From Rhizobium sp. ASV20 (GTDB lineage Bacteria; Pseudomonadota; Alphaproteobacteria; Rhizobiales; Rhizobiaceae), in contig NZ_JAELTU010000037.1 in assembly GCF_016429015.1 (NCBI RefSeq), positions 1-50,297 on the forward strand: a stretch of DNA of 50,297 nucleotides, given 5' to 3'. The notes under the pieces were generated by a model, which had not been told where the DNA came from, did not search any database, and saw only the letters and a list, made by a program, of their open reading frames with translations. Both the position numbers and the translations under genes were made by a program. Shown here piece after piece: positions 1 to 7,721 of this stretch; position 1 is the first letter of the stretch; each line of letters opens with the position of its first letter.

Positions 1-40
1 GCTTCAAGTGTTCACCATGCTTTCGAGATGGGAGGATCGA

Positions 41-475
41 ATGTCAGTTTCCGTGAAGGCCATATTGGATGCCAAAGGCCGCGATGTCGTTACTGCCGGA
101 GGCAATACGACAGTTGCCGAGGCTGCCAAACTACTCAACGAGAAGCGCATAGGCGCCATCGTCGTCGTCGGAATGAACAGCAAGATTTCCGGCATGTTTA
201 CCGAACGCGATATCGTTAATGCCGTGGCCAAGCATGGCGCCGAATGCCTCGACAAGCCGATCGCATCGCTGATGACGGCAAAGGTGCAGCGTTGCAAGGA
301 GGATACCACGACCGATGAGCTGATGGAGGTGATGACCTTGGGCCGCTTCCGCCACGTGCCTGTCGAAGAGAAGGGCAAGCTCACCGGCATCATCTCGATC
401 GGCGACGTCGTCAAATGGCGCATCCGTGAAATCGAGCTCGAGGCCGAGCATATCAAGGCCTATATCGCCGGCTGA
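41..475 (+). CDS. CBS-domain pair protein
   Basis: A 144-residue soluble protein made almost only of two CBS motifs, roughly residues 8-60 and 75-130. Tandem CBS motifs form a Bateman module that binds adenine nucleotides, but nothing here shows which ligand or partner is used. The first motif contains GAIVVVG followed by GMFTERDIVNA; the second contains RHVPVEEKGKLTGIISIGDVV. The ATG at 41 is preferred over an upstream GTG at 8 because GGAGG lies at 31-35. The gene stands alone and a strong hairpin follows it. Stand-alone CBS proteins of this size are common in alphaproteobacteria and are usually annotated only by domain. The family call is secure; the cellular role is unknown. Confidence 0.9.
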   Translation: MSVSVKAILDAKGRDVVTAGGNTTVAEAAKLLNEKRIGAIVVVGMNSKISGMFTERDIVNAVAKHGAECLDKPIASLMTAKVQRCKEDTTTDELMEVMTLGRFRHVPVEEKGKLTGIISIGDVVKWRIREIELEAEHIKAYIAG

Positions 476-496
476 GGAGCAATTTGGCGTTACCTG

Positions 497-523
497 TGCA
501 ATCGACCCGATAGGTCGATTGCA
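497..523 (+). terminator. Hairpin after the CBS gene
   Basis: An 11-bp perfect inverted repeat, TGCAATCGACC (497-507) and GGTCGATTGCA (513-523), with a 5-nt loop, 21 bases after the CBS stop codon. There is no following T run, so it may be a transcript-stabilising hairpin rather than a classical intrinsic terminator. Confidence 0.6.
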
Positions 524-587
524 TGAAGGAGGTCCTGGCCGTTGATGCCAAGGCACCATTAGCTTTTGCCGGCATATCGGCTTTGCT

Positions 588-1547
588 TTAACGAGCGTAT
601 GCTTCCTGCATGCGCCGGATTTCAGTCAATCGTGCCGATGCTTCCTCGTAGCCGCGTTCTATCGCTTCGCCGGCGCGATGAAATTCCGAAAGACCGATAT
701 CGCTCAGGCGCGGATGCAGCGCCAGATCGGGGGGATCGCCCGCAAGGCGAGCGCGGGCAATTCTATCCTGTATGATGTTGAAAGCCTGCACCATCACGCC
801 GGTCATGCCGAGCTTCATGGCGGGGGTATCATCGCGGCGGACCTGATCGCCGTTTGGCGGTCCAACGTTGTGTTTGACCACAGCAGAGCGGCCATAGAGG
901 TCGTAATGCAGGTTCACGGCGACCACCAGCGGCTGCTCGTAACTACGGCATACCGAGACCGGAACCGGGTTGACCAGCGCGCCATCGACCAGGGTTCGGC
1001 CGTTCGACCGCACGGGCTCGAAGATGCCGGGCAGGGCGTAAGATGCGCGCAGTGCGGTGATGAGGGACCCGTTGGCGATCCAGACTTCGTGACCTGTGTT
1101 CAACTCGGAAGCGACGGCGACGAACGGATGGCCCAGATCTTCGATCGACAGACCTTCGAGATGCTCTTGCATGCGCTTGGTCAGCCGCATGCCGCCAAAC
1201 AAGCCGCTGCCTCCTATCGTCAGATCGAGAAGGCTCGCGATACGCCGCATGGTCAACGAACGGGCGAAAGCTTCCAGTTCATCAAGCTTGCCGGCAAGAT
1301 AGCAGCCACCCACAAGAGCGCCGATCGAGGTGCCTGCGATCATGCCTACGGCTATTCCGGCCTCGTCCAAGGCGCGCAGTACGCCGATGTGCGCCCAGCC
1401 ACGCGCCGCGCCGCCACCAAGCGCCAGGGCGATATTGACCTTCTTGGGAGGAGCGGGGGCTGGAAGTGGTGGGGACGTATCCTGTGAGGTGCTCAAACCG
1501 GTCGAGTTCTGTCCGCCGAGGTGACGATTCAAACCCCAATTCAGCAT
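588..1547 (-). CDS. Patatin-like phospholipase (RssA type)
   Basis: A 319-residue patatin-family serine hydrolase. The oxyanion-hole glycine run GGGAARG is at residues 44-50, the nucleophile elbow GTSIG at 72-76 (Ser74), and the catalytic-dyad aspartate in the DGA motif at 188-190. These are the features of the family that cleaves acyl chains from phospholipids. The first 35 residues are Pro/Ser/Thr-rich without a convincing signal peptide, so a cytoplasmic or peripheral location is likely. The ATG at 1547 has a very strong GGAGGAGG ribosome site, part of which could fold into a small hairpin. It is a single gene; hisI lies upstream in the same direction about 108 bp away. The natural substrate cannot be inferred. 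Confidence 0.9.
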   Translation of the reverse strand: MLNWGLNRHLGGQNSTGLSTSQDTSPPLPAPAPPKKVNIALALGGGAARGWAHIGVLRALDEAGIAVGMIAGTSIGALVGGCYLAGKLDELEAFARSLTMRRIASLLDLTIGGSGLFGGMRLTKRMQEHLEGLSIEDLGHPFVAVASELNTGHEVWIANGSLITALRASYALPGIFEPVRSNGRTLVDGALVNPVPVSVCRSYEQPLVVAVNLHYDLYGRSAVVKHNVGPPNGDQVRRDDTPAMKLGMTGVMVQAFNIIQDRIARARLAGDPPDLALHPRLSDIGLSEFHRAGEAIERGYEEASARLTEIRRMQEAYAR

Positions 1548-1654
1548 TTAAAGCCTCCTCCGAGGCCTTGCGTGCCTCTTGCTAAAATACTGTCCCTTTT
1601 TTGTTTCCAAATCGTATACCGGTTGTAGCCAGTTCGATTATTTCGCCGATAGGT

Positions 1655-2104
1655 CTAGTGCTTGTAGACGTCTTCCGGATCGAAATGCAGATGATCGTCG
1701 ACCACGCTCAGCACCGGCTTTCCGTCTTCCAGTTCGACGGTTCGATAGAAACAGGACCGGCGCCCAGTATGACACGTCGCGTCGTGTCCGGCGACTTGGA
1801 CTTTCAGCCAGATTGCATCCTGGTCACAATCGGTACGGATTTCCGTCACGGTCTGTAGATTTCCGGAGGTTTCACCCTTCTTCCAGAGTTTTCCGCGGGA
1901 ACGGCTGAAATAATGGGCGGTGCCGGTCTTGATCGTCAAGGCGAGCGCCTCGGCGTTCATATGCGCGACCATGAGAAGCTCGCCGTCATGTGCATCGGTC
2001 ACGATCGCGGTGATCAAGCCGCGATCGTCGAAGCGAGGCGTGAAATCGCCTGCATCCTCGAGTTCGGATTTGTCGTCGGAAGGCGCATTGAAAATAATGT
2101 TCAT
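1655..2104 (-). CDS. hisI: Phosphoribosyl-AMP cyclohydrolase
   Basis: A 149-residue HisI enzyme, which opens the adenine ring of phosphoribosyl-AMP in the third step of histidine synthesis. Metal-binding signatures are visible: DCDQDA near residue 92, then CHTGRRSC near residues 110-117. The core [19 protein letters not shown] is typical. It is the stand-alone cyclohydrolase without a HisE pyrophosphohydrolase domain, as usual in alphaproteobacteria. The ATG at 2104 starts the conserved protein; an in-frame upstream ATG at 2155 would add 17 residues of unlikely sequence. folE lies upstream on the same strand, separated by a hairpin. Confidence 0.95.
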   Translation of the reverse strand: MNIIFNAPSDDKSELEDAGDFTPRFDDRGLITAIVTDAHDGELLMVAHMNAEALALTIKTGTAHYFSRSRGKLWKKGETSGNLQTVTEIRTDCDQDAIWLKVQVAGHDATCHTGRRSCFYRTVELEDGKPVLSVVDDHLHFDPEDVYKH

Positions 2105-2205
2105 TGCCGGCTGTTTCCCTGAAGTCCGGTTGGAACACGGCCCCGAAAGGCACAACGCCTTCGGCCGAGATCATGCTCTACTTCTTTGATTCTAGGGCGG
2201 ATTCG

Positions 2206-2232
2206 GATTTCAGGCCTACTCAACCTGAAATC
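2206..2232 (-). terminator. Hairpin between folE and hisI
   Basis: A perfect 9-bp inverted repeat, GATTTCAGG (2206-2214) and CCTGAAATC (2224-2232), with a 9-nt loop, just after the folE stop codon. No T run follows on the minus strand, so termination strength is uncertain. It suggests folE and hisI are not simply co-transcribed. Confidence 0.5.
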
Positions 2233-2240
2233 ATCCGGCT

Positions 2241-2852
2241 CTAGCGGCCGCGGACCATCGACATGAAACGCACCTGTTCTGCCGGATCAGCCTTGAAGGC
2301 GCCGGTAAAGGTCGTCGTCAGCGTCGTTGAACCCTGCTTCTGCACACCACGCATCGCCATGCACATATGTTCGGCATCGATCATCACGGCAACACCGCGC
2401 GGACGGAGCGTGTCGTCGATGGCGTTGGCGATCTGCGCGGTCATGGCTTCCTGCGTCTGCAGCCTGCGGCCGAAGATTTCGATGACGCGTGCGATCTTCG
2501 AGAGGCCAAGCACGCGGCCGTTCGGCAAATAGGCCACATGCGCCTTGCCGATGATCGGCACCATGTGATGTTCGCAATGCGAATAGAAGGGAATGTCGCG
2601 CACGAGGACCATGTCGTCATAGCCGGAGACCTCTTCGAAGGTGCGGCCGAGAACGTCCTCGGGATTCAAATCATAGCCGGAGAAGAGCTCGCGATAGGCC
2701 TTGGCGACGCGCGCTGGCGTATCGAGAAGGCCCTCGCGCTGCGGATCGTCACCAGCCCAGCGAAGCAGAACGCGGACTGCGTCTTCTGCTTCCTTCTGCG
2801 ACGGACGGTCGGATTCGGCGGCTTGCGGAAAGTTCTTTACAATGGCGTCCAT
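2241..2852 (-). CDS. folE: GTP cyclohydrolase I
   Basis: A 203-residue type I GTP cyclohydrolase, which converts GTP to dihydroneopterin triphosphate, the entry step to tetrahydrofolate. The zinc-site and active-site run [18 protein letters not shown] is present near residues 90-107. The second half carries [14 protein letters not shown] and [15 protein letters not shown], the zinc-ligand cysteine region. Length and domain order are normal for the bacterial decameric enzyme. The ATG at 2852 gives the expected short variable N-terminus. It is divergent from the IscU-like gene at 3145, and the 290-bp gap holds several inverted repeats. Confidence 0.97.
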   Translation of the reverse strand: MDAIVKNFPQAAESDRPSQKEAEDAVRVLLRWAGDDPQREGLLDTPARVAKAYRELFSGYDLNPEDVLGRTFEEVSGYDDMVLVRDIPFYSHCEHHMVPIIGKAHVAYLPNGRVLGLSKIARVIEIFGRRLQTQEAMTAQIANAIDDTLRPRGVAVMIDAEHMCMAMRGVQKQGSTTLTTTFTGAFKADPAEQVRFMSMVRGR

Positions 2853-3144
2853 TACCTGTGGTTCTCCTGACCCGCTACGCGGATATCATCTTGTCGGACT
2901 CGCCACTGGCATTCCCCGAGGTACGGAGATTGTGTACCTTTGGCGGGCTCCGGGGCGTTCTGGCTGGCGGACAAGCCTGCCGTCCTGCACGGTTTCCCAT
3001 CAAACTTACAGAAGACCATTGCATTTCGTTGGTCTTCGAACGACATACATATAGTATGGCATTGTTCCTGTGAAAGTGTCCTAAACGGACACGCTGTGTT
3101 TTTTGTTACGAAACACTCACGGGTGCATCGGAGCAAAATCAGGT
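2853..3144. promoter_or_regulatory. folE / IscU-like divergent control region
   Basis: No gene is seen in this 292-base gap. It contains four inverted repeats: AGGTAC/GTACCT (2919-2939), GAAGACCA/TGGTCTTC (3011-3037), CATAC-ATATA-GTATG (3044-3058) and GTGTCC/GGACAC (3076-3092). The last is followed by a T6 run near 3099. They could be operators or, for the last, an attenuator-like hairpin ahead of the IscU-like gene. No known regulator consensus was recognised with confidence. Confidence 0.45.
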
Positions 3145-3606
3145 ATGGACGACATCTACAACAGCAAGATCCTGGAGTTTGCCGGCAATATCGGCCGTAT
3201 CGGCAGTCTTCCTGACGCCGATGCCAGTGCCCAGGCCCATTCCAGACTGTGCGGTTCTCGCGTAAAAATCTGGCTGAAAATGGACGGCGATGTGGTGACG
3301 GATTTTGCCCATGACGTCAAGGCCTGTGCACTTGGCCAGGCATCGTCGTCGGTTATGGCCCGGCATGTAGTCGGCGCTTCGGCGGGCGAGGTGCGTAAAG
3401 CCCGCGAAGACATGCTCGCCATGCTTAAGGCAGACGGCGAGGGGCCAAGCGGTCGGTTCGAGGACATGCGCTACCTGCGTCCCGTCAGGGATTATAAGGC
3501 GCGCCATGCCTCGACGATGCTCACATTCGACGCGGTCGTGGATGCTATCACTCAGATCGAGGCAGCGCGCCAGAACGGAAATACCAAAGCCGCCGCGGCG
3601 ATCTGA
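3145..3606 (+). CDS. IscU/NifU-N-like iron-sulfur scaffold protein
   Basis: A 153-residue protein with the fold and spacing of the IscU/NifU N-terminal domain, which in the family builds Fe-S clusters before transfer. Two of the three expected ligand cysteines are visible: Cys36 in RLCGSR and Cys61 in KACALGQ. At the third site, where IscU has His-Cys-Ser, this protein reads His121-Ala122-Ser123. The usual Asp after the first cysteine (CGD) is Ser. A normal three-cysteine site is therefore missing. The ATG at 3145 begins the typical MDDIYNSKILEFAGN start; an in-frame ATG at 3103 lies in poorly coding sequence. yidD follows 14 bp downstream, so the two are probably co-transcribed. A divergent scaffold, or a role other than cluster assembly, is possible. 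Confidence 0.85.
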   Translation: MDDIYNSKILEFAGNIGRIGSLPDADASAQAHSRLCGSRVKIWLKMDGDVVTDFAHDVKACALGQASSSVMARHVVGASAGEVRKAREDMLAMLKADGEGPSGRFEDMRYLRPVRDYKARHASTMLTFDAVVDAITQIEAARQNGNTKAAAAI

Positions 3607-3620
3607 ACGGAATAGCGACG

Positions 3621-4040
3621 ATGTGCCAGTTCTGTCTCATGCAAGACGACGAGGATGAAGGCGGTGCCGCTGCCTCTAAACCGGTGCGGCGCAAGACGTC
3701 ACCGTCCGGTGATGGCGTCGCAAAATCGAGAAACTATCCCGGGCCATTCCGTAAAACACCAGACCGGCTTTTCGGCATGGGCCTCATTCGACTGTATCAG
3801 CTGACGCTGTCCGGCTTTGTCGGCAATTCCTGCCGCCATATCCCGACCTGCTCGGAATATGGCTATGAGGCCGTCGCCCGTCACGGGCTTTGGGCTGGAG
3901 GCTGGATGACGCTGTTTCGCGTCGCGCGCTGCGGACCGGGAGGCACGAGCGGCCTTGATCCGGTGCCTAGCGAACTTGAGCGTCGCTATCATTGGTGGAC
4001 GCCTTGGCGCTATTTCCGCCTCGGACAGAAGGCTGCCTGA
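3621..4040 (+). CDS. yidD: YidD membrane protein insertion efficiency factor
   Basis: A 139-residue YidD-family protein. The conserved core runs from about residue 52: IRLYQLTLSGFVGNSCRHIP, then TCSEYGYEAVARHG, then RVARCGPGGTSGLDPVP. YidD is thought to help YidC-dependent insertion of inner-membrane proteins and has a membrane-binding amphipathic helix. The first 45 residues, with an MCQFCLMQ start and an acidic stretch, extend beyond the short E. coli form. Such N-terminal extensions occur in rhizobia. The gene lies 14 bp after the IscU-like gene and 4 bp before the DUF1697 gene, which suggests one transcript. Here yidD is not next to rpmH-rnpA-yidC. Confidence 0.93.
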   Translation: MCQFCLMQDDEDEGGAAASKPVRRKTSPSGDGVAKSRNYPGPFRKTPDRLFGMGLIRLYQLTLSGFVGNSCRHIPTCSEYGYEAVARHGLWAGGWMTLFRVARCGPGGTSGLDPVPSELERRYHWWTPWRYFRLGQKAA

Positions 4041-4044
4041 CCGT

Positions 4045-4572
4045 ATGGCGGTCTATGTCGCGCTGCTCTACAGCATTGTTCTCGGCGCCGGCCGCAGAGT
4101 CGTCATGGCCGATTTGAAGGCGATGGCGGAGGAGCTTGGTCTTAAAAATACGCGAACGCTGGTGGCAACCGGCAATCTCATTTTCGAGTGTGAGAAACAG
4201 CCGATCGCCTCCATCGAGGCAAAGCTCGAGACCGGCTTTGCCGGCGCCTTCGGAAAACATGTCGATATCATTGTGCGCGATGCCGATACATGGCTGAAGC
4301 TTGCCGAGAGCAATCCTTTCCCGGATGGAATCGGCAGTGAAGTCATCGTTCGGGTGATGCGACAGCCGCTCGAACCGGACGTTCTCGATATGCTTGCGAG
4401 ATACAGGCGAGATGAGCGCATGGCCGTTGTCAACGGCGATCTCTGGATCGATTTCGGCCTCAAAGCCAGCGAGACGAAAATGCTGCCGGCCCTGACGACA
4501 AAGAGGCTTGGCGTCGGAACGATGCGAAACTGGAACACAGTGCGCGGTTTGGCTGAGATGATCGGCCAGTAG
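4045..4572 (+). CDS. DUF1697 family protein
   Basis: A 175-residue DUF1697 protein. It shows the family's typical opening, MAVYVALLYSIVLGAGRRVVMADLK, and the conserved LKNTRTLVATGNLIFEC segment near residues 37-53. DUF1697 proteins are small soluble proteins of unknown biochemical function with a ferredoxin-like fold. The ATG at 4045, four bases after the yidD stop, is preferred over an upstream in-frame ATG that lies inside yidD. It is probably the last gene of the IscU-like/yidD transcript. No function is proposed. Confidence 0.88.
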   Translation: MAVYVALLYSIVLGAGRRVVMADLKAMAEELGLKNTRTLVATGNLIFECEKQPIASIEAKLETGFAGAFGKHVDIIVRDADTWLKLAESNPFPDGIGSEVIVRVMRQPLEPDVLDMLARYRRDERMAVVNGDLWIDFGLKASETKMLPALTTKRLGVGTMRNWNTVRGLAEMIGQ

Positions 4573-4662
4573 CGCCGCTTTTCCTTTACTAGATCACGAA
4601 ATAGAGCTATCAGGCGCGCGGATATAAGTAGGTAGTTACTTAGTCCCTATCTTTCGAAACCA

Positions 4663-4680
4663 CCCGCATTCGTTGGCGGG
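4663..4680 (+). promoter_or_regulatory. Small hairpin in the thrS leader
   Basis: CCCGC (4663-4667) and GCGGG (4676-4680) pair around an 8-nt loop directly ahead of the thrS ribosome site AAGGAG. A second weak repeat, TAAGTA/TACTTA, is at 4625-4642. They could affect thrS translation, but no match to E. coli operator mimicry or to a T-box was seen. Confidence 0.3.
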
Positions 4681-4700
4681 ACTGGACAAGGAGAATATCG

Positions 4701-6689
4701 ATGTCCCAACCTGTTTCCCTGACATTTCCCGATGGTTCCGTGCGCAGCTTTGCTGCGGGCACGACCGGTCGCGATGTCGCAGAATCCATTTCCAAGTCGC
4801 TAGCCAAGAAAGCTGTCGCCATTGCGCTCGACGGCACGGTGCGTGACCTTTCCGATCCGATCGTCGATGGCAAGATCGAGATCATCACCCGCAGCGACGA
4901 CCGTGCGCTTGAGCTGATCCGCCACGACACCGCGCACGTTCTCGCCGAAGCCGTACAGGAACTTTGGCCAGGAACGCAGGTGACGATCGGCCCGGTCATC
5001 GAAAACGGCTTCTATTACGATTTCGCCAAGAACGAGCCTTTCACGCCCGATGACCTGCCGGTGATCGAAAAGCGGATGCGGGAGATCATCCTGCGCAACA
5101 AGCCGTTCACCAAGGAAATCTGGTCGCGCGAGAAGGCGAAGGAAGTCTTTGCTTCTAAGGGCGAGCGCTACAAGGTGGAGCTGGTCGACGCGATCCCCGA
5201 AGGTCAGGATCTGAAGATCTATTACCAGGGTGACTGGTTCGACCTCTGCCGTGGCCCGCATATGGCTTCGACTGGCCAGATCGGCAACGCCTTCAAGCTC
5301 ATGAAGGTTGCCGGCGCTTACTGGCGTGGCGACAGCAACAATCCGATGCTGACCCGCATCTATGGTACGGCGTTTGCTGAGCAGGCTGATCTGGACAACT
5401 ATCTGCACATCCTTGCCGAAGCCGAAAAGCGCGATCATCGCCGTCTCGGCCGCGAGATGGACCTCTTCCATTTCCAGGAAGAAGGCCCCGGCGTCGTCTT
5501 CTGGCATGGCAAGGGCTGGCGGATGTTCCAGACGCTGGTGTCCTATATGCGCCGGCGGCTGCAGGGCGACTATCAGGAAGTCAACGCGCCGCAGGTACTC
5601 GACAAGTCACTCTGGGAGACTTCCGGTCACTGGGGTTGGTATCGCGACAACATGTTCAAGGTGACCGTCGCCGGTGACGACACCGACGATGATCGCGTCT
5701 TCGCGCTGAAGCCGATGAACTGCCCGGGCCATATCCAGATCTTCAAGCATGGCTTGAAGTCTTACCGCGAACTGCCGATCCGTCTTGCGGAATTCGGTGC
5801 GGTCCACCGCTACGAGCCTTCGGGTGCTCTGCATGGCCTGATGCGCGTACGCGGCTTTACGCAGGACGACGCCCACATCTTCTGCACCGATGAGCAGATG
5901 GCGGCCGAGTGCCTGAAGATCAACGATCTCATTCTGTCGGTCTATGAAGACTTCGGCTTCAAGGAGATCGTCGTCAAGCTCTCGACTCGTCCGGAAAAGC
6001 GCGTCGGCTCCGACGAGCTCTGGGATCGCGCCGAAAGCGTGATGATGGACGTGCTGAAGACCATCGAGGCGCAGTCCGAAGGGCGCATCAAGACCGGCAT
6101 TCTGCCGGGCGAGGGTGCGTTCTACGGTCCGAAGTTCGAATATACGCTCAAGGACGCCATCGGCCGTGAATGGCAGTGCGGCACGACGCAGGTCGACTTC
6201 AACCTGCCGGAACGCTTCGGTGCCTTCTACATCGACCAGCACTCCGAAAAGACGCAGCCGGTGATGATCCACCGCGCCATCTGCGGCTCGATGGAGCGCT
6301 TCCTCGGCATCCTGATCGAGAACTTTGCCGGTCACATGCCGCTCTGGGTCTCGCCGCTGCAGGTCGTCGTCGCGACGATCACCTCGGAAGCCGATGCCTA
6401 CGGCGAAGAAGTTGCCGAAGCGCTGCGCGATGCTGGCCTCGATGTCGAGACCGACTTCCGCAACGAGAAGATCAACTACAAGATCCGCGAGCATTCGGTG
6501 ACGAAGGTTCCGGTGATCATCGTTTGCGGCAAGAAGGAAGCCGAAGAGCGTTCGGTCAATATCCGCCGTCTCGGCAGCCAGTCGCAAACCTCGATGTCGC
6601 TCGACGAAGCCATCGCGTCGCTTTCCCTGGAAGCAACGCCGCCGGACGTTCTGCGCAAGCGGGAAGCCCGCCGCAGCAAGGCGGCTTGA
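4701..6689 (+). CDS. thrS: Threonyl-tRNA synthetase
   Basis: A full-length 662-residue class II aminoacyl-tRNA synthetase that charges tRNA-Thr. Domains in order: an N-terminal TGS domain (about 1-60), the editing domain with [11 protein letters not shown] near 75 and its DLCRGPH motif near 180, the catalytic core with [15 protein letters not shown] near 335 and the motif-2 region [22 protein letters not shown], motif 3 [17 protein letters not shown] near 525, and the anticodon-binding domain at the C-terminus. Zinc-ligand Cys and His are present. AAGGAG precedes the ATG at 4701. The last 20 residues are basic. A perfect hairpin follows the stop. It is an essential single gene. Confidence 0.98.
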   Translation: MSQPVSLTFPDGSVRSFAAGTTGRDVAESISKSLAKKAVAIALDGTVRDLSDPIVDGKIEIITRSDDRALELIRHDTAHVLAEAVQELWPGTQVTIGPVIENGFYYDFAKNEPFTPDDLPVIEKRMREIILRNKPFTKEIWSREKAKEVFASKGERYKVELVDAIPEGQDLKIYYQGDWFDLCRGPHMASTGQIGNAFKLMKVAGAYWRGDSNNPMLTRIYGTAFAEQADLDNYLHILAEAEKRDHRRLGREMDLFHFQEEGPGVVFWHGKGWRMFQTLVSYMRRRLQGDYQEVNAPQVLDKSLWETSGHWGWYRDNMFKVTVAGDDTDDDRVFALKPMNCPGHIQIFKHGLKSYRELPIRLAEFGAVHRYEPSGALHGLMRVRGFTQDDAHIFCTDEQMAAECLKINDLILSVYEDFGFKEIVVKLSTRPEKRVGSDELWDRAESVMMDVLKTIEAQSEGRIKTGILPGEGAFYGPKFEYTLKDAIGREWQCGTTQVDFNLPERFGAFYIDQHSEKTQPVMIHRAICGSMERFLGILIENFAGHMPLWVSPLQVVVATITSEADAYGEEVAEALRDAGLDVETDFRNEKINYKIREHSVTKVPVIIVCGKKEAEERSVNIRRLGSQSQTSMSLDEAIASLSLEATPPDVLRKREARRSKAA

Positions 6690-6701
6690 CGCCAATCATC
6701 T

Positions 6702-6727
6702 CTGACGGCACTTCAGGGTGCCGTCAG
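6702..6727 (+). terminator. Terminator-like hairpin after thrS
   Basis: A perfect 10-bp stem, CTGACGGCAC (6702-6711) and GTGCCGTCAG (6718-6727), with loop TTCAGG, 13 bases after the thrS stop. A T run is lacking, but position and strength suggest transcript end formation. Confidence 0.6.
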
Positions 6728-6829
6728 ACAACTGACATAAAGCTTTCATATAGTAGAAAAATCAAAGCGTTGCTGCAGTCGTAGAGTGCGCCGCAGTGGA
6801 AGATAGGAGCGGGGCAGCCCGTCGCGCAT

Positions 6830-7669
6830 TTGGATTTCAAAGAATTATCCTACGCCAATGAACGGGATCCGCGCATCAAGCGTTGGTTCATCCGCTCCAT
6901 AGAAGGTCTGTCCGGCCGCGACCGTTACGCCCGGCTCTACGATATCTGGCGCACCGATATCATCGGCAAGAGCGAGCGCGTCTTCGGCAAGATGCTCGAC
7001 CTTATCGATGTTCGCCTGCTCGCCAAGGGGGAATGGCCGCCGCGGGAAATCCCCGAGGCGCCGATCGTCATCGTCGCCAATCACCCCTATGGCATCGGCG
7101 ACGGGATCGCGGTCCTGGCACTCGCCGAGCAGCTCGGCCGTCCCTTCAAGGTGCTGATCAACAACGAGTTGCTGAAGGTGCCGGAGATGAACGACTATTC
7201 GCTTCCCGTTTCCTTTGAGGAAACCAAGGAGGCGATGGCGATCAACATGAAGACGCGTCATGAGGCGGTTCGCCTGCTCAAGGAAGGCACCACGATCATC
7301 ATCTTCCCGGCCGGCGGTGTCGCGACCGCAAAAAAGGGCTTTGGCCGGGCCGAAGACCTGCCCTGGAAAATATTTCCCGCCAAGCTCATCCAGGCGGCGC
7401 GCGCCAGCGTCATTCCCATCTACTTCGAAGGGCAGAATGGCCGGCTCTTCCATCTGGCAAGCCGTCTCTCGATGACGCTGCGCATATCGCTACTGATCCG
7501 CGAATTTCGGCGCCTTTCCGGCAGCACCATCACAGCGCATATCGGTGCGCTGATGAGCTGGGAAGCCCTCAGCGAGGGAAGCGATCGCAAGGATCTGCTC
7601 TCGAAGCTCTACACCGCCGTGTTCTCGATGGCGCCGCCGCGGAAAATGCCGCGCCGAAAAGCGGTCTGA
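6830..7669 (+). CDS. PlsC-type acyltransferase
   Basis: A 279-residue lysophospholipid/glycerolipid acyltransferase-family protein. The catalytic block is NHPYGIGD, with His85 and Asp91 (H-x5-D, one residue longer than the classical H-x4-D of PlsC). The phosphate-binding block is FPAGGVATAK near residue 160. This variant belongs to the branch that includes haemolysin-like and ornithine-lipid acyltransferases, so an acyl transfer onto a membrane lipid precursor is likely, but the substrate is not determined. The start is a TTG at 6830: no ATG occurs in frame before residue 55, an in-frame stop lies at 6782, and the ribosome site is weak. The gene stands alone between thrS and a convergent exported-protein gene. 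Confidence 0.85.
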   Translation: MDFKELSYANERDPRIKRWFIRSIEGLSGRDRYARLYDIWRTDIIGKSERVFGKMLDLIDVRLLAKGEWPPREIPEAPIVIVANHPYGIGDGIAVLALAEQLGRPFKVLINNELLKVPEMNDYSLPVSFEETKEAMAINMKTRHEAVRLLKEGTTIIIFPAGGVATAKKGFGRAEDLPWKIFPAKLIQAARASVIPIYFEGQNGRLFHLASRLSMTLRISLLIREFRRLSGSTITAHIGALMSWEALSEGSDRKDLLSKLYTAVFSMAPPRKMPRRKAV

Positions 7670-7721
7670 CGGGCTAGGTCTATCAAGACGGAAACGAGTG
7701 CCTGAAAAGTCGCAGGCACCG

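Noticed and set aside
4573..4700. T-box or threonine attenuator upstream of thrS
   Set aside because: No T-box consensus, no run of Thr codons in a leader peptide and only weak hairpins.
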